Shown: piece after piece, positions 1-9,013 of the stretch
Layout: the number at the start of each line of letters is the position of its first letter
Position numbering within the stretch: the first letter of the stretch is position 1
Source: Sulfitobacter geojensis
GTDB taxonomy: Bacteria; Pseudomonadota; Alphaproteobacteria; Rhodobacterales; Rhodobacteraceae
Direction: 5' to 3'
Length of the DNA: 64,000 nucleotides
Assembly (NCBI RefSeq): GCF_000622325.1
Contig: NZ_JASE01000005.1
Span: forward strand, 248,001-312,000
Translations under genes and position numbers: made by a program
Notes under the pieces: generated by a model
Seen by the model: only the letters and a program-made list of their open reading frames with translations
What the model was told of the DNA's origin: nothing
Database searches by the model: none

Positions 1-110
1 TTCCCAAGCCCGCCGCAAATCCACATTGGCGCGACTTGCGGCCATGCGCCGGATTTCTCTGTATCGCCAACACCGCGCTGACACGCTGGGATATTGGGGG
101 GCTGCAAGTC

Positions 111-1403
111 TTGGCCGACTATAGTTTTAAACCGAAAATCACGCTGGTGGGCGGGGACGGGCGCCCCTCAGGCGTGCCGCGTCATATTCTTCATCTGGTC
201 TCCGTCCTGCAGGAAGAAGCCGACCTTTCCGTCATCAGCGACAAGGACGAAGGTGGCTATACCGCTTTGCAGGAGATGAAGGTCCGACACATCGTGATCA
301 AAGGGCTGACCAACCGCCCGTCCTTGCGCCACCATTGGCACGGAATTTCCAGCCTTTTGAACACCCTTAGAAACGAGGCGTCCGACATGATCTGGGTCCA
401 CGCACGGTTGCAGGTGCTGGTTTGCCGGTTGCTGTTGGCCTTTCGGATATGGAAACCCAACTGTCCGGTTGTATTTACCCACCATGGTCTCCCATACGGG
501 CGCGGATATCACCCGCTGGTCCATCGCATCTGTAAGGGGTTGGAAAAACTGCTTGTCGCAACCTGCCCACCGCAGGATCTGGTATTTCTCAATCACCGGA
601 TGGCAGGGTGGATGGCCAGGGACGCACATGCAACCAGATTAGCCCGTCATCGTATTCACATTTTACCAAATTGCTCGAACCTGCGCCCCCTTCCACAGGT
701 GCACAAGACCGGAATCAAAAGGCTTGTCATGACCGGCCGAACTGGTCGTCAAAAAGACTACGATGTCGCGATCCGGCTTCTTGCTGAACTTCCGGACCAT
801 TTTAGGCTTACCCTTTGTGGACCGGGCACAGACGATCTTAAATTCCAGTCCAACATCGCCGCGCTGACCACTCAAGCGGTTTTCGATCGGATCACGTTTA
901 CGGGTCCCTTGCCAGATGCACGCCAACCCATCAGTACCGCAGACGCATATTTGCTGACCTCGCGGTACGAGGGGACGCCAATCGGTGCTCTCGAAGCATT
1001 CGAAGCTGGGCTACCGATCATCCTGCGCAATTTTGACGGTGCAAACGATCTTGTTTCAAAACACCCTTGCGGGTTGGTTATGGGCGACCAAAACCTTGCG
1101 CATGAAGCAAAACGGATCATTGCCCTACTGAATGAATTCGATCGCAACGCCGCCACTCTGCGCGCGAGCATTAAACGGGTTTGGCGTGCGCATTGGGCAC
1201 CAGCTATTTTTGCACGCAACGCCCGTGCACTTGTGCGGTCGGTTCTGCGCACCGCTAACCCTCAGGTGGAAGCGCGAGATTGTATTCGTGATGCTCCAAT
1301 GCTGCATCAAGGTCTTCATAAAAATGCAGCTGCCCGCGCTCAAGTACCGCCGCCATATTACACAGCCGCCGCACCATCGGCGCAGAATGGGTTACAACAA
1401 TAG
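111..1403 (+). CDS. GT4-type glycosyltransferase
   Basis: A retaining glycosyltransferase of family GT4, probably adding a sugar to a capsule or exopolysaccharide at the cytoplasmic membrane face. The start of the Rossmann fold is visible as KITLVGGDGRPSGVPRH. The C-terminal donor-binding half has the typical LTSRYEGTPIGALEAFEAG stretch with its E(x7)E pattern. No ATG opens the frame. I chose TTG at 111, preceded by a G-rich stretch, but the frame is open to the window edge, so the N-terminus could be longer. The last 149 bases run antisense into the end of the kpsT-like gene, and the tail beyond about residue 380 does not look like a GT4 domain, which suggests loss of an earlier stop. Function is inferred from family and from the neighbouring capsule-export genes. 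Confidence 0.75.
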   Translation: MADYSFKPKITLVGGDGRPSGVPRHILHLVSVLQEEADLSVISDKDEGGYTALQEMKVRHIVIKGLTNRPSLRHHWHGISSLLNTLRNEASDMIWVHARLQVLVCRLLLAFRIWKPNCPVVFTHHGLPYGRGYHPLVHRICKGLEKLLVATCPPQDLVFLNHRMAGWMARDAHATRLARHRIHILPNCSNLRPLPQVHKTGIKRLVMTGRTGRQKDYDVAIRLLAELPDHFRLTLCGPGTDDLKFQSNIAALTTQAVFDRITFTGPLPDARQPISTADAYLLTSRYEGTPIGALEAFEAGLPIILRNFDGANDLVSKHPCGLVMGDQNLAHEAKRIIALLNEFDRNAATLRASIKRVWRAHWAPAIFARNARALVRSVLRTANPQVEARDCIRDAPMLHQGLHKNAAARAQVPPPYYTAAAPSAQNGLQQ

Positions 1404-1923
1404 CCCCGGCGGTTTCATTCCTTTTGTCGAAAACCTGAACACTCTTGTGTCGGAACGCCCCATCCCCGACAGAGGTCACTTCGTCGACCAGATAAGTATC
1501 AAACGGAATGCCCATCGACACGCCGAACGACAGGCGCGATTTCATGCCCGCAGAATAGGTGCGCAACGGCATGCGAAAATGTGCTCCCAACCCGGCAAAA
1601 TCCTCAACAAACCGGACCAGACCGTCGCTGTCCACGCCATAAAGCCGCGCCACAAATCGGGTGTTTTGCACCCCTGTCAGATCAGGATGAAACGATCCTT
1701 GAAAACCAACTGGATAGGAAATGCTACCCGTTGATAAAACCCGACCGGACGTCGGCCGGATCGTCCCCGCGATAAGTTTCAAGAGGGTGCTTTTACCCGC
1801 ACCATTCCGGCCCAAAAGCGCGACACTTGCGCCGGTCGGAAAAGTAGCCGTAAGGTTTTCGACAATCGTCTGGCGTCCACCGCGTGTTGGAAAATGTTTG
1901 GTCAAGTTTTCAAGATAGATCAT
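1255..1923 (-). CDS. kpsT: Capsule polysaccharide ABC transporter ATPase (KpsT-like)
   Basis: This is the ATP-hydrolysing subunit of a group 2 capsule exporter, working on the inner face of the cytoplasmic membrane with the KpsM permease. At 222 residues it has the usual KpsT length. Visible motifs are Walker A GRNGAGKST (38-46), the signature YSAGMKSR (123-130), Walker B with the KpsT-typical YLVDEVTSVGD (144-154), and the switch histidine in VVTHS (179). It begins 4 bp after the kpsE-like stop, so the two genes form one operon. The permease gene is instead on the opposite strand beyond kpsE. The final 149 bases overlap the tail of the converging glycosyltransferase. Confidence 0.9.
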   Translation of the reverse strand: MIYLENLTKHFPTRGGRQTIVENLTATFPTGASVALLGRNGAGKSTLLKLIAGTIRPTSGRVLSTGSISYPVGFQGSFHPDLTGVQNTRFVARLYGVDSDGLVRFVEDFAGLGAHFRMPLRTYSAGMKSRLSFGVSMGIPFDTYLVDEVTSVGDGAFRHKSVQVFDKRNETAGAIVVTHSAPMVRRLCNMAAVLERGQLHFYEDLDAALEHHEYNLALPPEG

Positions 1924-1927
1924 ATGC

Positions 1928-3223
1928 TTAACTTCTGTCGCGAAGCGAATAATACACCAGGCACAGAATCGACCACGTGAAAAAACAAAACACAGCGCTC
2001 AGCGCAAGGATCAGTTCCCGCTTTGGAAATTGCGCTCTCTCTGCCAACGTCGGCTTTACATGGGCGGCCAAATAGCGGCTTTGTTTTCGGACTTCGGCCA
2101 ATGCTAAATCATGCGCCGCCAGTGCCGCGACATAGGCTGCTTCGGCAAATTCCCGATCCACAATTAGTCCTTCGTATTCCCCCACCAAATTGGCAAAGGC
2201 TTCTCCACTTTCGCCATCAACGCCAAGCCCAAGGTTACCGCGCTCGGATGAAATCCGTCCCTCGATCACTTCGATCCGCCGCTTCGCTTGCGTAATCCGC
2301 GGGTCATTTTCGCGCGTTGTATCTTGCAACAGATCATGGTCAATTAACGCCTCTGCCAATTGCTGCTGCAAAGTCACCAACAACCCCATCTGGTTTTGCG
2401 TATCTATACTGGGGTCTACAATTTGGGTCCGGTTGCGAAATTGCGTCAGGGCGCGCCGCGCTGTCTTTAACCGCTCGACGGCACTTGCCAGTTCTTCGCG
2501 GGTAAAGCGGATAGAATCCTCTTGCGCGATGCGCGACAGGCTATTGATCATCGCAGTACATTCATCAAGGATCGCTTGCGCGACCCGCAGCGCATCTTGC
2601 GGATCAAATGCCAGCACTTCAAGATCAATCAAACCCGTGCTGCTGTCGTAGATGATCGAGATTTTTCGCTCCCAATGCTCCTGCAAATCCTCGATTGTTC
2701 CTTCAGGATCAAAGGCAAATATCGGGTCTTGTTCTATGTTGATGCGAGACCAGACCGTCCGCAAATCCACACGCTGATCGACCCGTGACACCAGTTCCTG
2801 ACTGGAAAGATAAGCGAAAAGGATATCGGTATCGGACGAGCTGGAGCCGGAAAGCTCTGTAATGCCCCCCAAAAGCTCGATGGCTGAACTTTGTTCTTCG
2901 GTACGGACAGAAAAGGCAACGCGAGAGGCATACTGATCCGCCGCTTGGGTCCACAGGTAATAGGCAACAAGGACAATCGGACTGACCACAAGCAACATAA
3001 AGGTGAACACCAGAAACCGGTGTCTTTTGCGCGGGCGCGCAGGTTTGGCCGGTGGTTTGATATTAAATTTCGGAATGTCCGGGCCAACCGGTCGGGCAGG
3101 GGCCGGTTCTGACAGATCGACACCAGCGGCCGCACCCGCCGGTGCCGCACCACTCTGCGCTGAATGTTTGAGATGCCTGATTTTGCCAATCAATTGCGCA
3201 TCATCTTGGGAGCTGTCCGGCAT
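1928..3223 (-). CDS. kpsE: Capsule export inner-membrane periplasmic adaptor (KpsE/CtrB/BexC-like)
   Basis: A polysaccharide co-polymerase-type protein that links the KpsMT transporter to the outer-membrane export channel. The layout is diagnostic: a basic, proline-rich cytoplasmic tail, one membrane segment at about 70-91, a long periplasmic part with heptad-rich helices (about 230-390), and a second membrane segment at the very C-terminus (about 403-426). At 431 residues it is somewhat longer than classic KpsE because of its N-terminal tail. The ATG at 3223 fits the 86-bp divergent gap facing the kpsM-like gene. The assignment to the KpsE branch rather than another Wzz-type protein rests on its neighbours kpsT and kpsM. 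Confidence 0.85.
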   Translation of the reverse strand: MPDSSQDDAQLIGKIRHLKHSAQSGAAPAGAAAGVDLSEPAPARPVGPDIPKFNIKPPAKPARPRKRHRFLVFTFMLLVVSPIVLVAYYLWTQAADQYASRVAFSVRTEEQSSAIELLGGITELSGSSSSDTDILFAYLSSQELVSRVDQRVDLRTVWSRINIEQDPIFAFDPEGTIEDLQEHWERKISIIYDSSTGLIDLEVLAFDPQDALRVAQAILDECTAMINSLSRIAQEDSIRFTREELASAVERLKTARRALTQFRNRTQIVDPSIDTQNQMGLLVTLQQQLAEALIDHDLLQDTTRENDPRITQAKRRIEVIEGRISSERGNLGLGVDGESGEAFANLVGEYEGLIVDREFAEAAYVAALAAHDLALAEVRKQSRYLAAHVKPTLAERAQFPKRELILALSAVFCFFTWSILCLVYYSLRDRS

Positions 3224-3267
3224 GTACGTTAACTTTTTGGTTGTCTTTATGAAAGAATATGCTCGTT

Positions 3268-3289
3268 AAGGTTAATTTTTGGTAACCTT
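3268..3289. promoter_or_regulatory. Inverted repeat AAGGTTA-N8-TAACCTT in the kpsE/kpsM divergent gap
   Basis: A perfect 7-bp inverted repeat with an 8-bp spacer sits in the 86-bp gap between the divergent kpsE-like and kpsM-like genes, about 20 bp upstream of the kpsM start. Size and position suit an operator for a dimeric regulator acting on both directions. The regulator is unknown. Confidence 0.4.
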
Positions 3290-3309
3290 GAACTGCGGAG
3301 AGGTAACAG

Positions 3310-4119
3310 ATGTCGATCCATCCAGAAATCTCGACCAAACTAAGGTCCCACACCCGTTCCCATGCCACGCTCCGCGCTATTGGTGCGCTGGTTTTGCGTG
3401 AAATCACAACAACTTATGGTCGATCCCCCGGGGGATATATCTGGGCAATCCTAGAACCTGCCGCGGGAATTACACTGCTAACGCTCGTGTTTTCCGTCGG
3501 CTTCAGAACGCCCCCTTTGGGGACAAGTTTCGCGCTTTTTTACGCGGCAGGCATTTTGCCATTGATGATGTACACCGATATTTCCACCAAATTGGCGCAG
3601 ACAATCCAATTCAGCCGCGCCCTGTTAACCTATCCAAGGATCACGTTTCTCGATGCCTTGATCGCGCGGTTCATCCTGAACTTCCTGACGCAGATGATGG
3701 TACATTGCATCGTTTTGGGGTTTATCCTGATCTTCCTTAAACCGATGACAACGCTGGATTATTCCAAAATCAGCCAAGCTTATCTTTTGACAGTTGCGCT
3801 GGCTATTGGCATCGGCACATTGAACAGTTTTCTCACGCTCGCCTATCCGGTCTGGCAGACAGCGTGGTCGATCCTGAACCGTCCATTGTTCTTGGTATCA
3901 TGTGTATTTTTCATTTTCGAAAGCGTTCCACAGCCCTATTCGGATTACTTGTGGTTCAATCCGATCGTGCACATTGCCGGTTTAATGCGCGACGGATTCT
4001 ATCCGTTCTATCAACCCACCTATGTCTCTATCGCCTATCCTCTTGCAGTGGCCGCAATGACGACGATGGCCGGACTGTTCCTTCTGAACCGCTATCATCG
4101 GGACATTCTGGATAAGTAA
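3310..4119 (+). CDS. kpsM: Capsule polysaccharide ABC transporter permease (KpsM-like)
   Basis: An ABC-2 type membrane permease that, with the KpsT ATPase, carries lipid-linked polysaccharide across the cytoplasmic membrane. The 269-residue product has a short cytoplasmic N-terminus ending in the family-typical REITTTYGRSPGGYIWAILEP stretch (read around residues 30-50), then about six hydrophobic segments and a short charged tail. Length and layout match KpsM/CtrC/BexB. The ATG at 3310 follows a GGAG-type ribosome site. It is transcribed away from kpsE-kpsT, whereas these genes are usually in one operon, so balanced expression may rely on the shared intergenic region. Confidence 0.88.
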   Translation: MSIHPEISTKLRSHTRSHATLRAIGALVLREITTTYGRSPGGYIWAILEPAAGITLLTLVFSVGFRTPPLGTSFALFYAAGILPLMMYTDISTKLAQTIQFSRALLTYPRITFLDALIARFILNFLTQMMVHCIVLGFILIFLKPMTTLDYSKISQAYLLTVALAIGIGTLNSFLTLAYPVWQTAWSILNRPLFLVSCVFFIFESVPQPYSDYLWFNPIVHIAGLMRDGFYPFYQPTYVSIAYPLAVAAMTTMAGLFLLNRYHRDILDK

Positions 4120-4136
4120 GACCCGCTTAATCAAAG

Positions 4137-4151
4137 TTAACTCAAATTTAA
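4137..4151. promoter_or_regulatory. Perfect CtrA box TTAA-N7-TTAA upstream of the GT2+GT4 gene
   Basis: TTAACTCAAATTTAA matches the full CtrA consensus TTAA-N7-TTAA and lies 68 bp before the ATG at 4220, in the non-coding gap after kpsM. A further TTAA sits 6 bp upstream (4127-4130). Binding by CtrA is inferred from the consensus only. Confidence 0.5.
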
Positions 4152-4219
4152 GACAATCTATGCGGTAGTGACCTTCGGAAATCATGTGCAGTTGCGCAGG
4201 AACAAGAGGTCACCCATCC

Positions 4220-7200
4220 ATGTCACTCGATTTTTCATCGGAATTGCGTTGCCTTGTCATGTTGGACGGCAAGGTTTTTGGAAACGTTGATCAAACCGCG
4301 ACCGACCGACCGATGGAAATCAGATTGGGCGGTGCGCTTGCCCCGTTCGAAACTTGTGCCCACAACCCGGCACCCATCCTTAAACGTGCGGCGACCCTGC
4401 GGTTGGATACGCAGAACATGGCGCAACGCTCCAGTTCACTTCCCGCAGAATCCCTTCCCGGGGAAGTCTATGCCTGCTGGGTGAACCATCTTGACGATTG
4501 GACGCTGAGTGGCAGCCAGACCGTTCAGGTCATGATCAATCGCTTCGAGGCACAGTGCCAGATCTTTTTCGATAACAAAATTTCGGTGCCCGAGGTCAAG
4601 GACGGAATGGTTTTCCAAGCCAGCCTTGCGGCCCATCGCGCTGCCGCTAGCCTGTGCCTTATCTTTCGCGATCCCGTCTCGCAGCAAGAAGAACGGCACT
4701 TTCTTCCTTTCGACACGGCGCATTCAGGGGGCACCGCGCGCAGCGGATACGCGCATGTCCGCCACCCGCTTCCTCAACATTTTGAAAGCTGTGATGTCAG
4801 TTTCGAAATCGAATATCGCAAACATTTGCCCGACAACAAGGGCACCGAACCCTTTCTGTTTCTTGCCGACGTTCATGTGGCGGGTGCGGAATCAGAAGAA
4901 TCAGAAACTCTGATCCTTGAACCCGAATGGATATACGGACGCACCGAAGTCTCCGACGGGCAATGGCTCAGCGCCGATTTGCCCGACATGCTGGCCGCCG
5001 GTCAGGGGCTTTCGGTACAGATGGGTCATGACGTCTTTCCCATCACACCGATGTCCAAACCGGAATTTTCGGTGCGCGAAAACTATGGTCACACATTGGT
5101 GTGCCAGTCTGCACAAGCGATGGAACTGGTGCTTTCGATTGACGGGGAATGCGTTCAAGCCCTGCAGATCACGCAGGGCGACAATGTCATCCGCTTGCCG
5201 GCGCGCTACCTGAACGGTCACGTGCGCCACCTCGCGCTCAAAGACAAATCAGGGTCGGTTGTCCTGTTTGAGGATCACCAATTAATGCCCTGCATTCTCA
5301 CGCCCGAGGACGTGATGCGGCGGGAATCCTGCGCCCCTTTCCCCAATGCGCTGCTGCCAGCAACCCCCTATCGGTACAATGCCCTGAAGGCGCTGATGGC
5401 GACGGCCAAGCCGGAAACCGATTTCGCCCAACTTCTGCACGCCGTCGAAACCCTTGAAGGGGGGCATGCGAACGTCTCCTTCAAACCCCTGCATTTTCCC
5501 AAAGTCGACAACCCCGATGTGTCGGTCATTATACCGGCACATAACCACGTTGATCTGACCTACCTTGCGCTTTGCTCCTTGTTGATCGCTCAAAACAAGG
5601 TCTCTTTCGAGGTGATCCTGGTCGATGATGCCTCTACCGACGCAACCTCGCATATCGAGGAACTGGTCACCGGCATTACACTCGTGCGCCACCCCATCGC
5701 CCAGCGCTTTATCCGCGCCTGCAATGCGGGGGCGGAACGCGCGCGGGGGAAATTTATTGCGCTTTTGAATAACGATGTCGAAGTGACCAACGGCTGGTTG
5801 GACGAATTGCTCGCCGCCTTTGACCGGTTCGAGAATGTCGGGTTGGTTGGCTCGAAACTGCTCTACCCCAACGGTGATCTGCAAGACGCAGGTGGCATTG
5901 TTTGGGGCAGTGGCAATCCCTGGAACTACGGGAACAGGCAAAACGCCAACGATCCGCGTTTTTGCTATGCACGCCAGGCCGATTATCTGTCAGGCGCCGC
6001 CATGCTCGCGCCCGCTTCCGTGTGGAACGAAGTTGGCGGGCTCTCCGCCTATCTCGAACCCATGTATTTTGAGGACACGGATTTCGCCTTCAAGGTGCGG
6101 GCGGCTGGGTACACCACGTGGTTCGTTCCCTCTTCGGTTGTGTACCACTTCGAAGGAATGACCTCTGGCACCGATGTCACCACCGGGTTTAAAAAATTTC
6201 AGGAAATCAACCGCCCCAAGTTCAAACGCAACTGGGCCAGTGCCTATGGACCTCACGGGGTCGAAGGGCAATCGCCCGACCTCGAAAAAGATCGCGGCAT
6301 TGTCGGCCGTGTTCTGTTCATCGACTATGCACCGCCCCGCGCCGACAAGGATGCCGGTTCATATGCGGCCCTGCAAGAAATGCGGCTGGTGCAGTCGCTG
6401 GGGTACAAGGTTACCTTTGTTTCGACCAACATGGCGCATCTGGGCAAATATACCGAAGACCTGCAAAAGTCCGGTGTCGAAGTCATCTATGCCCCGTTCT
6501 ATATGAACGCCGGCGAATACCTTGACCGGCATGCCGCTGAATTCGATGCCTTTTACATCACCCGCTACTATGTGGCGCAGACCGTTCTGGAACAGATCCG
6601 GCGGCTGGCCCCGAATGCGCGCGTGCTTTTCAACAACGCCGACCTGCATTTCCTGCGCGAACTGCGCACCGCCAAAAGCGAAGATGACGCAGGCAAACTC
6701 GAACGCGCGCGTCAAACCCGTACCGAGGAAATCGAGGTGATCCGCAATGTCGATGTGGTCTTGTCCTATAATGACATCGAACATTCGGTGATCGAGGCCT
6801 ATACTGACGGGCAATCCACCGTTGTCACCTGCCCTTGGGTTGTCGATGTCCCCAGCGCCATTCCCGCCGCGCGCGCCCGCAAGGGTCTGTCCTTTCTGGG
6901 CAGCTTTCGCCATCACCCCAATACCGAAGGCATCCAGTGGTTTGTCCGCGACGTGATGCCTCGGCTGATCTCACAAGATCCCTCTGCGCATCTTTCGATC
7001 TACGGCTCTGGCATGGGGGACGATATTCGTGCCCTGCAAACCGACCATATCCTGCCGCATGGGTTTATCGACAATGCCGCTGATGCTTATAACGCTCACC
7101 GTGTTTTCGTAGCACCGCTGTTGTCCGGCGCCGGCATCAAGGGCAAAGTGCTTGGCGCGCTTTCGCATGGCATTCCTTGCGTCCTCAGTCCTGTCGCTGC

Positions 7201-7420
7201 CGAAGGGATCGGGCTACGTTCCGGTTATGATTGCATCGTTGCACAACGACCCGAAGAATGGGCAGATGCGATTGATCTGCTAAGCCACGATGATATCTTG
7301 TGGGAAACCCTGTCTCAGAATGCCCGCGGGTATATGCACAACAGCTTTTCGTTCCAACGGGGGCGCGACCTGATGCGGGCAGCTTTTGAAGCGGCGGATA
7401 TGTATGGCAGTCGGGCCTGA
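4220..7420 (+). CDS. Bifunctional glycosyltransferase, GT2 plus GT4 domains
   Basis: A 1066-residue cytoplasmic protein that probably assembles part of a surface polysaccharide. The first about 430 residues are unassigned. A GT2 domain follows, with VSVIIPAHN (about 433), VDDAS, and the metal/nucleotide motif LLNNDVEV (about 515), then the FEDTDFAFKVR acceptor motif. The last third is a GT4-type domain with LSFLGSFRHHPN (about 890) and LLSGAGIKGKVLGALSHG, which binds a nucleotide sugar. I chose ATG 4220 because AAGAGGT sits just upstream; the frame opens earlier at 4184 without a good ribosome site. Fusions of this type make alternating glycans, but the sugars are not readable from sequence. 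A sulfotransferase gene follows at once. Confidence 0.85.
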   Translation: MSLDFSSELRCLVMLDGKVFGNVDQTATDRPMEIRLGGALAPFETCAHNPAPILKRAATLRLDTQNMAQRSSSLPAESLPGEVYACWVNHLDDWTLSGSQTVQVMINRFEAQCQIFFDNKISVPEVKDGMVFQASLAAHRAAASLCLIFRDPVSQQEERHFLPFDTAHSGGTARSGYAHVRHPLPQHFESCDVSFEIEYRKHLPDNKGTEPFLFLADVHVAGAESEESETLILEPEWIYGRTEVSDGQWLSADLPDMLAAGQGLSVQMGHDVFPITPMSKPEFSVRENYGHTLVCQSAQAMELVLSIDGECVQALQITQGDNVIRLPARYLNGHVRHLALKDKSGSVVLFEDHQLMPCILTPEDVMRRESCAPFPNALLPATPYRYNALKALMATAKPETDFAQLLHAVETLEGGHANVSFKPLHFPKVDNPDVSVIIPAHNHVDLTYLALCSLLIAQNKVSFEVILVDDASTDATSHIEELVTGITLVRHPIAQRFIRACNAGAERARGKFIALLNNDVEVTNGWLDELLAAFDRFENVGLVGSKLLYPNGDLQDAGGIVWGSGNPWNYGNRQNANDPRFCYARQADYLSGAAMLAPASVWNEVGGLSAYLEPMYFEDTDFAFKVRAAGYTTWFVPSSVVYHFEGMTSGTDVTTGFKKFQEINRPKFKRNWASAYGPHGVEGQSPDLEKDRGIVGRVLFIDYAPPRADKDAGSYAALQEMRLVQSLGYKVTFVSTNMAHLGKYTEDLQKSGVEVIYAPFYMNAGEYLDRHAAEFDAFYITRYYVAQTVLEQIRRLAPNARVLFNNADLHFLRELRTAKSEDDAGKLERARQTRTEEIEVIRNVDVVLSYNDIEHSVIEAYTDGQSTVVTCPWVVDVPSAIPAARARKGLSFLGSFRHHPNTEGIQWFVRDVMPRLISQDPSAHLSIYGSGMGDDIRALQTDHILPHGFIDNAADAYNAHRVFVAPLLSGAGIKGKVLGALSHGIPCVLSPVAAEGIGLRSGYDCIVAQRPEEWADAIDLLSHDDILWETLSQNARGYMHNSFSFQRGRDLMRAAFEAADMYGSRA

Positions 7421-7427
7421 TCAAACG

Positions 7428-8177
7428 ATGCGCCATATTATCCTTCATAACCATCTATTCAAAAACGCTGGCACCTCTGTCGACCATATCCTGCAGCAAA
7501 ACTTCAAAGGGCGCTGGGTCACCCGGGAATTTCCTGATCCGCGCCCTGACAAAACTCGCGATATCGCCGGCTGGATTAACGGCAACCCCGACGCAATCGC
7601 CTTTTCTTCCCATACAATACAAACTGTCTTACCCACCCTTCCCGACGTTCGCATCATTCCGATCATCCTGCTGCGGGATCCGGTTGACCGGATTGCCTCC
7701 GCCTACCGCTTCGAACGCACACAAAAAGCCGATACCCGCGGGGCGCAACTGGCCCGCCAGAACGGGTTTGCCGGTTACGTTCACGCACGACTTGAGACAA
7801 ACGGCGATCGCCAGTGTCGCAATTTTCAAACCCATCGTCTGGCGGCACTTAGCTCAGACCCAATGGCCGATGAATTGACGCGCGCACAAACCGCTGCCGC
7901 TCTGATCGCGCGGACGGGTATTTTGGGTTTGGTTTCAGAATTTGACGCCGCGATGGCCCGGTTAAGCGTGTTGATCAAACCTCACTTCCCTGAATTCGAT
8001 TGGCAGCCCGTGATCGCCAACGCATCGGGCCACAATTCCGTTCAATCCGTTTCCCCCGACATGCGCAGGGTCTTGGAAGATGCCAACCGCGACGATTTCA
8101 AGCTGCTGCGCCATGCGCGAAATCTCCTCGCTCACGCGTCGACCGGTGCAGGAACGGTCCAACGGTCAGGCACCTGA
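7428..8177 (+). CDS. Sulfotransferase family protein
   Basis: Probably transfers sulfate from PAPS to a carbohydrate, most likely the polysaccharide made by neighbouring glycosyltransferases. The 5'-phosphosulfate loop is visible at the N-terminus (FKNAGTS, 11-17), and the 3'-phosphate motif appears as LLRDPVDRIASAY. About 249 residues. ATG 7428 puts the P-loop where family members have it, 7 bp after the preceding stop; ATG 7404, inside the upstream gene and behind GGCGG, is an alternative. The last 46 bp overlap, tail to tail, the second sulfotransferase gene on the minus strand. The acceptor is unknown. Confidence 0.78.
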   Translation: MRHIILHNHLFKNAGTSVDHILQQNFKGRWVTREFPDPRPDKTRDIAGWINGNPDAIAFSSHTIQTVLPTLPDVRIIPIILLRDPVDRIASAYRFERTQKADTRGAQLARQNGFAGYVHARLETNGDRQCRNFQTHRLAALSSDPMADELTRAQTAAALIARTGILGLVSEFDAAMARLSVLIKPHFPEFDWQPVIANASGHNSVQSVSPDMRRVLEDANRDDFKLLRHARNLLAHASTGAGTVQRSGT

Positions 8178-9013
8178 TACCCCTCCGCCGACACCTCGTC
8201 GCAAATCCGCATAACGTCCTCACGAACAAGGGTCGGAAAAAACGCTGGCATCTTGTGCTTCACGCTTTCCGTGAACCGCTGCTCCAGTACCGCTTGAGGA
8301 TAGTCAAACGGCGGCAGATCCAGAAAATCCTCAATTCCGCGTAGGGTTCCCCGCTGGTCCTGATGCAGGTTCTCGTAGAAAATAACCTTATACATCTCCG
8401 GGGAAAGCCCCCCCTTGAGGTTCCGCAATACCGTTCCATATTCGGCGTTTACCCATATGTGGCGACGCTGGATGAACTCAGCAAATTCCGGTGGACCCCA
8501 AGTGTCCAGCTTGTCCAAATGGCCGGTCAATTGCAGATGAAATTTGGTATGACTCCACAACCGCTGCACCGGATCGCGCATTGTATAAAGAACCCGCAAC
8601 CGGTCGCATTTGCTTGAAATCTGCGGCCAGGCCTCCATCGGCAGTTGCGCATGCAAGTTTGAAAAATCACAAGCATATTGCTGATGATCGCGCATATGGA
8701 AAAGATTGCGATACCAGTAGTCATCCACAGGCCTGCTGAGATATTGCGCGACCCAATGGAGGTTTGCGCGAATGGCATCAATATTTGCCTTCTCGGGATC
8801 AAACCGGAACAGATACCGGTTCTTTGCCTCGCGCAGCCGATAGGCTTCGCTAAGCTGGTTCGGGTTCACATAGCGGTGGTAGAAATAATGGATTTCCTTT
8901 TCCATCGCGAAATGCAGCGCGGGGTGGCGCGATAGAACAGCATAAAGCCAGGTGGTTCCCGCCTTCATCGCGCCGACACTTAGAAACAGGTTGGAAAACA
9001 GCGCCTTAGACAT
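8132..9013 (-). CDS. Sulfotransferase domain protein
   Basis: A 293-residue PAPS-dependent sulfotransferase of the carbohydrate type. The PAPS loop is VGAMKAGTTWLYAVLSRHP (13-31), followed by the family-typical KEIHYF, and the 3'-phosphate site is TMRDPVQRLWSH. It is the last gene of a minus-strand operon after the methyltransferase and FkbH-like genes; its ATG overlaps the FkbH stop by 8 bp, so translation is probably coupled. Sequence and orientation differ from the plus-strand sulfotransferase facing it, so this is not a simple tandem duplication. A role in sulfating a surface glycan is inferred from context. Confidence 0.83.
   Translation of the reverse strand: MSKALFSNLFLSVGAMKAGTTWLYAVLSRHPALHFAMEKEIHYFYHRYVNPNQLSEAYRLREAKNRYLFRFDPEKANIDAIRANLHWVAQYLSRPVDDYWYRNLFHMRDHQQYACDFSNLHAQLPMEAWPQISSKCDRLRVLYTMRDPVQRLWSHTKFHLQLTGHLDKLDTWGPPEFAEFIQRRHIWVNAEYGTVLRNLKGGLSPEMYKVIFYENLHQDQRGTLRGIEDFLDLPPFDYPQAVLEQRFTESVKHKMPAFFPTLVREDVMRICDEVSAEGYQVPDRWTVPAPVDA

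Noticed and set aside
3267..3286. CtrA box in the kpsE/kpsM gap
   Set aside because: TTAA repeats there have spacers of 2 bp, or 7 bp with a TAAC mismatch; the inverted repeat explains the pattern better.
4127..4140. TTAATCAAAGTTAA as a separate CtrA box
   Set aside because: Spacer is 6 bp, not 7; kept only as a possible extra half-site beside the perfect box.
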